Shown here piece after piece: positions 26,801 to 38,245 of a DNA stretch of 64,000 bases. Numbering within the stretch: position 1 is the first letter of the stretch; each line of letters starts with the position of its first letter. Made by a program: the position numbers and the translations under genes. The notes below the pieces were generated by a model. That model worked only from the letters and a program-made list of their open reading frames with translations. It had not been told where the DNA came from and made no database searches. Source of the stretch: Taxawa tesnikishii (nom. ined.) (Eukaryota; Ascomycota; Dothideomycetes; Dothideales); assembly GCA_030247885.1 (NCBI GenBank), contig JAPDRO010000002.1, forward strand, positions 1 through 64,000, read 5' to 3'.

Positions 26801-28901
26801 AAGTAATACTATTAAACTAGCGTAAGATATACTTAAAAGTACGTATACGACTTATTACTTATACGTATAATAAATACTATAAATAGTTAATATTTCCTAC
26901 CTTATAAGCGGAAGCTATACTTCTTAAGATAGCCGAGAGTAAGTAAGCGAAAGTCCGAGATAAAAAGCTAAAGACTAACCCTTTATAAAGTATTTTAGTA
27001 ACTATATATAAAGGTATAAGATTTAAGGTAAGATATTAAAAGACTAACAAAATAAGTATAATACTAAGTATATACTAACTTCGCGAAGCTATTCGTAAGA
27101 GTAAGAGTACTACTACTACTTTAATTAAGGCTATACTTAAAAGGCTAGTTTACTCGTAGTATTATAGTATTATATTTAAGAAGAAATAAGCTTATAAGTA
27201 TATACTAAACGCCTTATTCGAGTATAAGGATAAGAAAAGTATACTAACATTATTCTTTATTAAATACTAGAAGCTAATTTAAACGTAAGCTAAGAAGTAT
27301 ACTAACTATTTAATAATAGAGAGTATCTAGTTTATATACTTTAAAGTAAGTTAAGTTAATATTTATTTATTAATAGCTAAGTTATTTTAACTACTATCGC
27401 CCTTCCTTATAATATCGGTCTATATTACTTTATAGTTATTCCTTAATAGCTAAGTTACTAAAACGTATAAATTTAATAAGACTAGCGAGCTAATATATTT
27501 AGACTTTAACTTAAATAAAGTAGTAAAACTATTTAAGAAGAAGTAAAGGACCTAGTTAACTTAATATTTAGAACGTTAAAAGCTAATTTAAAGTTACTTT
27601 ATTAAAGCTATACTAGTAACTCTTAAGAAGGACTTATATATAAATAAATTTGTTAACGTAATAAATATATAGAAATAAGTAAATATACTTACTAAACTAA
27701 CTTCTAAGGAGAGTTTAAATAGTAAGGAAATTAATAGTAATAAAGATTTAAATAAAGCTAGTCTTCGTAAGGAATAGCTATTTTCTCTATTAAAATCTAG
27801 CTATAGAGTTACTATAAACTACGCTATATCTCGCGAGTTAGATAATATAAAGTTAAATAATAACTTAATAAGTTAAGATATAGTAACGTAGTTAAAGCTA
27901 CTATAGGAGTAAGAGTTTTAAAGTTTACTTAAAGTAAAGCGTCCCCTTAAACGATAGTTTAACGTAGTAAGAAGTATAGTATAGTAATTATTAAGTAGTT
28001 CGCTATCTTCCCTACTATTATTTATTACGTAACTATCTATAAATACTTAAGGATAATAGTAAACTAAAGGGTAGTCGAAGTATACGCTAAAGGTAGTAAC
28101 CTTTACTCGTAAAGGTACTTTATAAGTAAGAGTTAAAAAAGGACGTTAAATATACTAGGACTACTACGAGGCTAGTACTTATAGTTATATAATATTTACG
28201 CTAAGACTAATAGACTTATACTTATACTATAAGGTAAGGATAATCGCCCGTTTAATAAGGATAGTTTTAAAGCGATTTAGAAGTAGTTACTAGATCCCTA
28301 GCTTAAAAAGAAGAGGGCTAAGGTAAAGGTAAGAATAAAGTTAATAAATAAGTAAATACTATAAAATAAATATACTAGGCTACGCTCTCGTATTAACGTT
28401 ATATATTACTAGAATCTATATATACTATATATTTTATATTAGGAAAGCTAATATATATTAGCAAGTCGAGGTAAGTTAATAAGCTAGTATATACTAGTAA
28501 GTTAAAATATATAACTTAGTTAGTTTAAGTAACTTAATAGTAGTATATTATTAACTCGATAAATATTAACGAGTTAATATATATAACTAACTCGATATAA
28601 ATAGACGAATCGGTTTATATAGACGAGTTAGTATATATTATTAAATCGCTTTAAATAAGGTTATTACTCGGAGCTTATAGAAATATATGTAGTACTAAGT
28701 TAAAGCGTAATTTACTTAATAATTTACCTAGTAAGATAAGCTAAATATACTAGTATATACTAAAATTATTAGTATATATAGTAATTACTATATATACTAG
28801 TATACGTAGTAAGTATTATAACGTCTAATATAAGTAGTATTATTAATATAAGTAATATTAGTAGTATTACTACTAATATTATAATCTAGAATTTCGTAAC
28901 G
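20871..28901 (-). mobile_element. E1: second copy of the giant element, right part
   Basis: This is the reverse complement of 6,524-14,409, recognisable throughout (for example 28,261-28,330 against 7,081-7,170, and the 24-bp arrays). It starts with the same TIR at 28,901, followed outward by TA. It stops at 20,871, exactly where the TIR of E2 begins. It is therefore the first 8.0 kb of an opposed copy into which E2 inserted. The arms differ in length (8,031 against 7,886 bp), largely through array copy number. Confidence 0.75.
21190..21530. repeat. 24-bp tandem array in E1 (about 14 units)
   Basis: This is the reverse-complement counterpart of the E2 array (units like CTTCCTTATTTATAAGTTAC plus four bases). 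It has about five more units than the E2 copy, which accounts for most of the length difference between the two element arms. Confidence 0.85.
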
Positions 28902-30300
28902 TAAGTAGCTTATTAAGTATTATTATAAGACTTAGAGGCTTAAGGCTAGCGCCTCTCTATTTACTAAGGATATTATATATAGTAAGCGCCTTATCTCTTA
29001 CTCGAATATATATTTCCGTCTATTTTACACGTAATATACGGTTTAAGTTAAGTCGTAAAGTAGTATTAGTCTCCGAAGTTAGCGCGTACTTTAGCGAAGT
29101 AAAGACGCTAATATTAAGTAGTTAAAGTATATATAAGTAATAAGGTAGTAAGATAAGTAAGTCGATTATATTCCCTATATAAAAGGCGATTACCTTTATA
29201 GTAATATAACTACTATAGTCGTTTATAATTAGTAGTTACTATATTATAAGGTTATTAAGTTATATTAACGGCTCGAAAATAGTAGTTAGTTACTTATAAT
29301 TATAACTATTAGACGTCTAGTTACTATTACTAGTTAAGAACCTTTAGTCTTATAGTATATTAGTAAGTATTTACGCTATATTAATATATTTAGCCTTAAA
29401 GATAATTAAGGGTAATATAGCTTCCCTAGTAGCGCTTATATACTTAACTATAGTTATTTACTTTTACTAGCCTCCGATTTACTTTTAACTAAATACCTCG
29501 CGAATATTAACTAAAGTTCTTAATAATTAACTTACTTTAATTACGAAGTTAAACTCGTTTATATTATAAACGCGCTTTAGAAAATACTAGTACTATAAAA
29601 ATAACTTCGTTACTACGTTAAACTACTTCTTTATAACGTTATAACTTATTACGTTAAAGTACGCGCTCTCGATTTAACGAGTTTAAATACTTATAATATT
29701 AAGATAGTAAGTCTTAAAGTAGTTAAGCTACTTCTTACTAATTAGTTAAGGTAATAATTATAAAGTCTTTAATAGCTAAACGTAACCGCGTTAAATCTCC
29801 TCGGTTATTTATATTACTAACGTAAGTAAGGTAAGGAAACTAGTATATATAAGACGCGTAATTTATTATACTAATATACTTTCTTTAGTATTTAAGAGAA
29901 TCTACTTTATTTTATACGCTCTTACGCGCGAATTATATCTAGCTATATAATTACGTAGAGTTTAGTAAGGTATACTATATATATAAGTAACTTATTAAAT
30001 CGAGGTATAGTCCTTTTTCGTAAGGTAGAAAGTATATTCTAAATATTAGATTTAATATAAGCTAGCTTACTAAGTATAGGAATACTTATAGTTAATAGTA
30101 GTAATATATAAAGATAAGAAGGTTACGTTTAAGTAGCTAGTTACTTTACTTAGTTAGCTTTCTTATAGTTTACGTTAGTAATAGCTCCTATAATTTAGTT
30201 TCTTATAGCTAGTAAGAGCTTAGTTTAGCGACGTCGATTACGCGATATTATAGTAAGAGTACGACTCTAAGGCGCTATAGTAGTATAGTACTAAGATAAA
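28902..30300 (-). mobile_element. Fot/pogo-type (DDE_1) DNA transposon fossil
   Basis: On the minus strand, fragments read like the C-terminal half of a Fot/pogo DDE_1 transposase: VIAFYI, then IDLLIL, NISVF and LKYAL around 29,050-29,190, in the order of the usual VIAFC...IDLLILPPH...DISVF...LKRAL block. Upstream, an LPLIIFKAK-like strand lies near 29,400. Readable sequence continues to 28,902 and stops at the TIR of E1, so E1 appears to have inserted near the 3' end of the transposase gene at a TA. The distal end is lost. The upstream (N-terminal) limit near 30,300 is approximate. Confidence 0.65.
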
Positions 30301-30439
30301 AGTATTTAATAATTAGTTATTAACTTTATATATTAATAACTATACTATAAATTAAAGACGTAATTATACTATAATAAAGGCTTTAGTCTACTTAAATAGA
30401 GCGTAATAACCGTCGTAATAAGGAGCTTAGTTTATATAT

Positions 30440-31556
30440 ACGTAGTTAAATTGTTTTAACTAAAAACTATAGAAATATATACGTAAGAATTTAGTATAAT
30501 TTCTAGCTACTATATTCTACTATTTATAATATAGTTAATAACGTACTTAACCGTTTATATAGAGAACTATATAAGAGATCTAAATATTTATAAAAGCTTA
30601 TAAATTATAATAATTAATCTATTATTTACTATATATAAAAGAACTCTTTTATAATATATATAATAGTTAAACGTAAGTTCTACTTAGTTATTAGTACTAA
30701 AACTATATAACGAGCTTTATAAGCTTTTATAATCGGAAAATAAATAGTAAAGTTACGTCCTCTCTTAATAGTAAAGACTATATAATTACGTTTTAAATAA
30801 GCTAAGAATTATAAGAATTAAAGTACGTTTTAATAGTTAAAAGTTATCTTTTTAGACGAGTATTTAGTTAAACGTAAAGCTAACTATAAGTAGCTATAAG
30901 TCTTTCGGAAACCGAATAAAGGCTACTAATTAAATAAGGTTTAAATAAGGAATAAAAGTAAGGATATACATATTATAGTATAAGGTATAATTTACGATAA
31001 TTAAAAGTCTAATTTAATAGTTATATAAAGAGATATTACTTTTAAAAGGTAAGAGTATATAGTTAAATTATACCTTAACGTAATTAGCTATACTATACTA
31101 TAAATCTAGAGGCTAAATATACTTTATTAATAAGATAAAGCTTTAATATATATAGCTAGTAAAACTAAAGCTTAGTTAAAGGAAATAAATATTAATCTAA
31201 TCGATAGTTAGCTTTTATACTTACTTAATCTAAATCTAATCGAGTATCTTTAGTTAATTTTAAAGGAGAGGCTATACTAGCTCTTTTTAAATACTAAAAC
31301 TTAGTTAAGATTTAAAGTATTAATTATTAAAAGGATAAAAGACTCTTTAGTATATATATAGTTAATAATTAAGCTAGAAATAATTTATAATTATTACCTA
31401 TCTATAGAGGAGAGGATTTAGGCTATTATTAATTTAAAAGGCTAGTATATTAGATTTTGAACGTATCTTTATAATTTAAATATACTATTATAATTGTTAA
31501 GACTTATATATACTTTAAATAAATCTATAAGCTATCTTAATGTATATATACTATAT
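30440..31556 (+). mobile_element. Tc1/mariner-type DNA transposon fossil
   Basis: On the plus strand a Tc1-like DDE transposase is recognisable through RIP. VFRKPNKGY lies near 30,900-30,930, the strand after the first catalytic Asp region. LNLNLIEYL followed by ILKERLY at about 31,215-31,275 is the equivalent of the SPDLNPIE-LW motif with the last catalytic acid. RIP signature ends at about 31,556, where normal sequence resumes. A left TIR was not located, so the start is approximate. Confidence 0.65.
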
Positions 31557-31887
31557 AGGGGAGTAATTCATTTAATGGTATAGCGCTTCAAATGGAAGCC
31601 AGCGGCTAATTATCGGATACTTCTGTCTTGGTACTATAGTTGAATTAATAGAGTGGTTTCTGGTTGACGCGTTGCGACGATCTACCGCGGAGAACTTCCG
31701 AGACTTTTGCCGAGGTATCATAACGTCTCGTAACTTTGCGTCGCTTAGCTCTACTAATCTATAGAAGCTCGCAACGGCCATACCGTCTTAAATAACTCGT
31801 AATCTATTTGTATACCTACCTAAATACCTTGCTGCCAAAGACGGTACCTTACTATACTATTAACTCTGTATGACCAGATGAATAAGC
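31557..31887. other. Spacer between transposon block and first HET gene
   Basis: CA and TG dinucleotides return and the sequence is no longer RIP-like. A short open frame on the minus strand (31,572-31,781) resembles nothing recognised. No gene is called. Confidence 0.6.
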
Positions 31888-33863
31888 ATGTCTTCGCATC
31901 AGGATTTGACGACGTTTTGCGGGCCTTGTACAACCATCCTTACCGCAAGGCTATGGGAGCTTCGACAGCCAGATCACACGCTAGAACATCACAGCACACT
32001 TGCAGACCTTATCAGATCATCGAAATGTGGCTGCAAATCTTGCAAGCTCATCCTTGCTAGCCTCTCGAGCAAACCAGAGAGGCTAGATGCGCGATGCGTC
32101 GTTTTCCCGATTGTGTTGAGCTTGCACTCCTCGGACGGGAAAATCCATCAGATAGCAACGTTCTGGAAGCGTGCTCGGGGTGATCCACATTCGTCCTGGT
32201 TGTGGAAGGCATCTGGCAACATTGGAATCTATACACGCCCAAGTAGTACGTCTCTGAAGCAGAGCTCTGGAAAGATTTCTGACACGAGACAGATAGCCCA
32301 GTGATACAAAACCAGATCATCACCCTTGTTTGACTGCGAAGATACCGGCCTTGCCAACTCGAGTCATCGATGTCGGCGCGGAAACCGGAGGCAAGGAACC
32401 TTTCCTCCATATCAGTCATGGCAAGCCCGGACGTTACATCGCGCTTTCTTATTGCTGGGAGAAAAGTCCACAGACAATGACAACCGAAACGACTAGCAAC
32501 CTATTTCGCGAAGCTATAAAGCTTGAGGACTTGTCGAAAACGCACCGGGACGCGATTATCCTCACACGGAGACTAGGGATACAGTATTTGTGGATCGACG
32601 CCCTGTGTATCATCCAGCGAGAGAGCACGATCTGGCCGATTTCTTCGCGGAGGCTCCTAAGATGGTCCAATACTATGGCAACGTCCTATCTGACATTTGC
32701 TGCAAATCGGGGACCGGACTGTGAGGATGGGTTTCTTGAGTATACAATTATCCAGACTCAACTTGCGATATCCCTTGCGGTTCGCTTGCACAGCTAGGTG
32801 AGGCGAATGATGATCAAGAACTAGTTGTTGCTAGAGTAGGATATGGAGCGCCCGGGACCTTCGAAAACGGTCATCTGGTCGACGTGCCTGGGTACTGCAA
32901 GAAGGCATATTCAGCCCCCGTCAGCTTGTCTGGGAGATGAACAAGATGAAGTTCGAATGCCGTTGTGGCTACACATATAAGGACGGACATGCCTACTACC
33001 ACAAACTCACTGATGGCCCATTTTTGGACGTCATCGAGTCGCCAGAGGCGAAAAAGAAGGTGTTGGACCACTGGTACAATTGGTTGCGGAACTACACCCG
33101 CCGAAGCATGAGCGACCCGTACGACAAATTGACGGCAATCTCTAGTTTGGCACATCAAGTTCATGCTCATCTGGGTAGCGAATACCACTATGGTTCTTGG
33201 GCATGCGACTGGGTCCAAGGTCTCCTGTGGGTCACCACGAAATTCGGTTCTCCAGGGCTCGTGTTTCGCCCCGGTAGGGCACCGTCATGGTCCTGGGCGG
33301 CTTGGGACGGTCTAGTCATCTGCGGAAAGATTGCAATAAGCCTAGAGGGGAACCACCACTCAAGCGCTATACGGACTGATGGCTACGACCAGGGCTTTAC
33401 TTTTGAGCGTGACAGGACGGATCCAAAGATTGTTACTGTGACTTACGATGTGTTTTGTCACAATTTTGATCCCATTCGAGATAAGAGCAACAACTCGGTT
33501 TCTCAAGAGATCAGGATCGAAGGCTGTTTGATCTCAATCGCTTGCATACCATGGAACACATACAAGGATGCGTTGGATGGCAATCGAGAGAAGACAGTCG
33601 AGACAGTGACGCAAGATACCTGGGTCATAACTGGATTGGTAGAGAAAAGCGACGAAGCTCCCGTAGCTGTTGCTGTGGCTTCAGTGAACGTCGACTCCAT
33701 ACGACTCGGACGAACCGTGGCATTACGCCTGACACAGAGAAAGGGTCATGTCTTGGTTCCCAACTCAAACAGTACATTCCATCGCGTTGAAGTGTTTTGG
33801 GTCAGAGATCTGGACTGGTTCGATCAGCAGGCGTCGGAACTGTGCTCGATCGCTCTCGTCTGA
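31888..33863 (+). pseudogene. HET-domain (heterokaryon incompatibility) gene 1, frame interrupted
   Basis: HET-domain proteins take part in fungal non-self recognition leading to cell death on fusion of unlike strains. The N-terminus has the Cys pairs usual in these proteins (CGPC; CGCKSC). HET motifs follow in order: LPTRVIDVG near 32,340, RYIALSYCW near 32,435, IQYLWIDALCIIQ near 32,580 and RAWVLQEGIFSPRQ near 32,890, then a C-terminal extension to 33,863. The parts lie in different frames with several breaks, so this is either a decayed gene or one affected by assembly indels. No clear introns explain all changes. It is the first gene after the transposon block but shows no RIP. Confidence 0.75.
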
Positions 33864-34149
33864 TAACGTAATGTGTAAAGGTCTAGCGTCTATGGGCAAA
33901 AGATGATAAACGTACGTGGTCATTCTTAATAATCACCGCGGGTGATCTGTAACATGCATGACGTAAACTGAGGGAAGTCGATTAGGATAGATAGTCGATT
34001 GCTTAGCTGCAAACCTCGATTACTATTTACGTACTATGACAACAATAATGCAACTAGAATCTGAGCTGCTATTCGTCACGTGCGCAGATGGATGTGTATC
34101 AGAGCAGGAATGATGACAATGGCCTATCCTGATGTTGAAGATCAACCTT

Positions 34150-36213
34150 TTAGATGATGCGCAGGTATCTGAGCTCAGGTTTTGCATACCAGAAGTAGTC
34201 TGTCTCGACCTCCGCCGATCCCAATCTTTTGGCAAACGTGCCCTCTTCCCTGACGTACAATGCGCGGATGATAATGTGGTGCCTATATTCCCAATACTCA
34301 TCAAGGGCTACAAGGTAATCCGTAGTCTCTGAAGAGCCTTCAGAGGGCTGTGCCCTGAGCGTCTCCTGTATTGAGGTCGTGCTGGCCCAAACTGATCCCC
34401 AACTCCATCTGATACCCGGACGATGCAAGTTATGGGCCTCATTGGCGAGAGCTCCTCGTAGACCAGAACTGTCCTGAAACACTGTGCCACCACCATTTTC
34501 CTCGGATACACTAAGCTGCAGAAGCTGAACGAGCTTGATCGTAAATGCCGTGATGTGCAAGACGTCGGGACTTTGGGGGCACGGGAAGGTTGTGGCCATG
34601 TCGTACTCTCTTGAGGGACGATCAGTTGTTCACGCAGGTTAGCCAGACTAAGGGAAAATAATGACTCCCCTTCTCGGCCCACCATCTGTCGGATGTTGTC
34701 TGGTGTCTCCAAAAACACGTTCGCATGCAACTTGTAGGTAATACCTGCAAATAAGTCGTAAAGGTTGTTGGATTCGAAAGCCCTCTTAGGATATATGATT
34801 CTGCCTTCCCATCCTGTCCAGGTCCAGCTTGGCAAAAAGTCTATGGAGCTATGCTGGTTATGCTGCTGCCGACGTCTGGCAGGCATCGCTCCATGAGAAA
34901 AGAGCAATGAGTCGAAGAAAAACACTTCCGGTAAGCAGTGAGTGAACGACCAGGAACGGGCTGCGCGGACTGCGCCAACGAGTCCCGCAAACGCAAACTC
35001 GATGTCGCATGGAACCGATAGGGTCCGGCTCGTGTAGTCGGCCACTAGACGGGCGTATGCCTTGAAGTCCGCGTGGGAGTGCTTGTTCACAGAGGTGAGG
35101 AGGGTGCCGAGGTCATGGATCGTAGAGCTGACATTGCGATGAGCTGGGAAGATGAGCACATCATTTTCGGAGTATTTCCGGCATTCGAACCAAGCGCCCT
35201 GCTCCATGAAGTACAGCTTTCGCGTCGAAAGAAGCTGCTCTTGGAACGTCCAGCCACGAGTACTATACACAGTGCCCTTGAGGGGTATATCTGGTTCAGT
35301 ATTCTGGTGCCAGAAGCAGAGATTGTTCAGAATCACACGATGTTGATGTAGTCGAGTATCCGGTTCGATTCCAGGAAGAGCAGAATTTGAACTGGTGGCG
35401 GTTAGAGCAACAAGGGCAAGCTGTGCATTGCTGTTGATCGGGCCCATGCCGTCCAATTGCGTCGCAACGTCCTCATGATCATCCTGTACAATGCATGATC
35501 TGTCTATCCACAGGTACTTCTCGCCCAGTGTAGCCGTAAATCGGATAGCGTCTTGAAGAGTGCGCGGTATATCTTCGTCTGCAAAAGTCTCGGCCATTCT
35601 TCTGCAGTTTGCTTTGGTCAGTGTCAAAGATGTGGAACCACTAGTACTGGCGCCCAGACATAGCTAAGGGCAAGGTAGCGACAGTCCCGGTTGACCTCCA
35701 CGATAGAGAGCCACTCCACATTGACCATCCGAAGTGTGCCAGGGAGCCGGGCATTGCTGACTAGAGGTATGCAATCGCCGCTGTTGATATGGTGCTTTTC
35801 GCAGTATCGTGTCCATGAACGTACCAGTGCCGGATCGATTCGACCATGTGTACAAAACCGTGCTATTGATGGGATTTGCCAGTTCCCCACCCGTACAGTC
35901 CATTCCGCGATTTGAGAGCATAGCACAGAAGTTCAACGAGTAGGAAGGTTACCCGAGGCGTATGCTCGACATGTAAGCCAGTTCCGTGAATTAGAGCGCA
36001 TGAAAGCCCCTTGCACAATTAAAAAGCCCAACGTTGCGAGTCAGGCGCGCTGGCACGAACGAACCGGCACAACGGGCAAATCGTATCCTCTAGCGGCTCC
36101 AGGAAAGGACCAAGCAAGATCCGACAACTGCGTCCATGAAAACCTCCAAGGCCAACCAGATGCCGACACTTGTCGCACAGCAGGTGCTCCTGTCCATGAG
36201 TGAGGTTCGCCAT
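34150..36213 (-). CDS. HET-domain gene 2
   Basis: A second HET-domain gene. The N-terminus (from Met at 36,213) has CDKC and CPLC pairs. RYLALSYVW near 35,670, GEKYLWIDRSCIVQDD near 35,510 and RGWTFQEQLLSTRKL near 35,240 are the HET signature blocks. The C-terminal portion follows to 34,150. The reading uses several frames; at least one change, after the SYVW motif at a CCC run near 35,653, is resolved by a single added base, giving the expected SYVWG. The exon structure at the N-terminus is unresolved. It is likely functional if the offsets are assembly errors. Confidence 0.7.
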
Positions 36214-36288
36214 GACGATACAAGGCTTTTGTTGCTGAATTCGAAGAGGTGCCAGTTCTACAAACAAAGAAGTCAGTGCATGCAACAT

Positions 36289-36613
36289 GCTTCAAATGCC
36301 GGTACACCCGCGCGTTTACGTAGGGAGTCTGCGATGAATTAGATGGCGGGGATGCAACTGCTCATGTATTCAAAAACTTGGCGGTCTTGGTACGAAGCCG
36401 AGCGTCATTGAGGCTGTGCTCTTTCTTGGTACAGACACACTGCAACGGTTCGTGAGAAAAACGGATTCTCAGTAGATCAACATGAACACTACGCGCATAT
36501 CCGAACTCTAAAGTTTCTTACATGGTACAATATATCCCAGTCCCAAGCACGTATTGTTCCCTCTTCCAAACACCCATTGCTATGCAGTTACTAAACGATA
36601 CGAGACACAGGAA
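36289..36613. other. Intergenic region
   Basis: This lies between HET gene 2 (start about 36,213) and the end of ATG27 (36,614); the two genes point the same way. No recognised feature is present. Confidence 0.5.
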
Positions 36614-37826
36614 TCAGTCATCCCATTCTTCATCCAACTGATCAATGAGTCTGTTCTCGTCATCCGAATTCTGTCTGCCCCGGCGACCGGCGCTGCCGCC
36701 CATCATGCCAGTGTTAACGCGGCTGTAGCCTCGTCGGCCGGGCAAGAAACGCGTACACGAAGAGGTTAGGATGATGAACATGTCCTGTCACAGAAATGTT
36801 AGTATCCAGATTGCGCTTCAGATTGTCTCGTCGGCATACCTTGACGAAGCCAGCCATACCAGCCCAAAGAGAGTAGTTTGGCAATTGCCTCCAGCCTCTT
36901 TGATGCATGACGGTCCTCTGATATACGCAACCACCGACAAGGTACACCAACACTGCGATCAGCGCAATGACACCGAATACGCCGCCTGGACCGAGTTGTT
37001 GCTGTGCAGTCTCGATCCCTCCGCATGCCGCGCTCGTCCTTGCCTCGAAGAAGTAGGTGCAGGAATCTGGCGACGCGACAAAAGACAGTGTCATGAGAGG
37101 TGCAAGAGGATCGCTGTTGCAGAGAAGTGAGATGACCGTGTTCTTACGGCGGGTGATGGAATCGTGCGGCTTCTCCGTCTCTTTCTTGTCATCGTCGTCG
37201 TCGTCATGGCTGGGCTTCTTCTTTGGCCGGTCTTCGTCGTCGTCTTCGTCATCATCGTCGTCATCTATAATCTTGCGAGGAGAGAGATCTTCGAGGTCGT
37301 GGGAAAAAGCAGAGGCAGGGACGGACGGGCAAGGTGAACCATCTGTGTAGTTGAGTACCAGCTTGCGGCCGCGGAAAACAGGTTCGGAGTTCTGCTGTCT
37401 GTGATGGCATATTTCGTCAGTTCTCCTGCGGTCTGCGATGTATTGCGCCGCCGCTGCGCAGGCTTTTGGTGCTTACCCTATGCTATAGATCTTCCCGTCC
37501 AGCTCATAGTACGCACTGACATTCTGCCACCGGCTCTTCTCTACACCAACGACGTCTTCCAAGTTTTCAACTACGGGCCCGCAGAAGTTGAGTGTGAAGT
37601 TTGCCCCATAGTCGTAGCCCCTTGCGGGCCAGGACGCGTTCCGAGCATCTTTTGGTGCTTTCTTTCCTTCAGGAGGCAGTTCCACATGGACAGTGTTCAA
37701 GTCGAAGAAGGCGCCGGAGCTCGGTGACCGGATGGTACATGGTACATGAGGATGTTTGGAGTCGTCGGTCGGAGATGCTGCAAGGATCGGCAGGGCAAAG
37801 GAGAGGGAGTAATACAGGAGATGCAT
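36614..37826 (-). CDS. ATG27: Autophagy-related protein 27 (Atg27), 359 aa, three exons
   Basis: Single-pass membrane protein with a mannose-6-phosphate-receptor-like luminal domain, involved in Atg9 trafficking and autophagosome formation. The start at 37,826 (MHLLYYSLSFALPILAAS) gives a signal peptide. The luminal domain contains RGYDYGANFTLNFCGPVVE and KLVLNYTDGSPC, and an Asp/Lys-rich insertion from TCG/TCA repeats at about 37,190-37,270. A transmembrane segment follows (GGVFGVIALIAVLVYLVGG). The tail carries HQRGWRQLPNYSLW and ends DENRLIDQLDEEWDD. Introns 37,399-37,476 and 36,785-36,839 have GT-AG ends, and the exons total 1,080 nt, in frame. It is divergent from ERG24 across a 419-bp gap. 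Confidence 0.93.
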
Positions 37827-38245
37827 CGTGGAGCTGATGTGTGGGGAGTGGAATTTCACTTGCACTTGTGTCGAGCGCAGTTGCGGAGCGCGTAAGGAAA
37901 CGGATGAATATAATGAGCGACGATCGAATAGCGATAGCGATTCAATGGATTCAGTAGATAGATTCAGTAGATTCAGTAGATGGTTGAACGCCGTTTCCTC
38001 CGATGGACTCTCAGCGGATGTGATGGTTTCTGATGGTTTGTTGCGACGTTCAACAAGACTTGGCAAAGCGCGTCGCGGCTCCCGTTCCGCAGATGCCGCC
38101 CGCGTCGCACAGAAGCTCAAGCGCGTCATTGATCGTAGCGTTCAGTCAGTCTCGTACGATGTGTGAAATAAGCTGCTAAGCACATAAATTTGGATCATGC
38201 CCCTCCATACCGTGGGATAATCCCAATCGCACCGCCCAATCGACA
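37827..38245. promoter_or_regulatory. Shared upstream region of ATG27 and ERG24
   Basis: A 419-bp gap between two divergent start codons, so it must hold both promoters and 5' leaders. A short GATTCAGTA-type repeat (about four imperfect copies, 37,931-37,982) lies on the ATG27 side. No individual binding site is claimed. Confidence 0.6.

Larger units (their letters stand above)
6330..31556. mobile_element. RIP-mutated transposon block (25.2 kb)
   Basis: The block has no usable open frame and is extremely rich in TA, with CA and TG dinucleotides almost absent while CG remains common. This is the signature of RIP acting on CpA. It contains fossils of at least three element families: a giant TIR element in two nested opposed copies, a Fot/pogo-type element and a Tc1/mariner-type element. 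Both borders with normal DNA are sharp (about 6,330 and 31,556). Confidence 0.95.

Noticed and set aside
6524-28901. One simple giant palindrome or an LTR retrotransposon with LTRs at the ends
   Set aside because: The terminal similarity is inverted, not direct, and covers only about 36 bp. The extra match of 6,330-6,523 to the region after 14,408 shows nested insertion of one TIR element into another copy.
31572-31781. Minus-strand frame of 69 codons at the edge of the transposon block
   Set aside because: Short, compositionally plain, and no similarity recognised.
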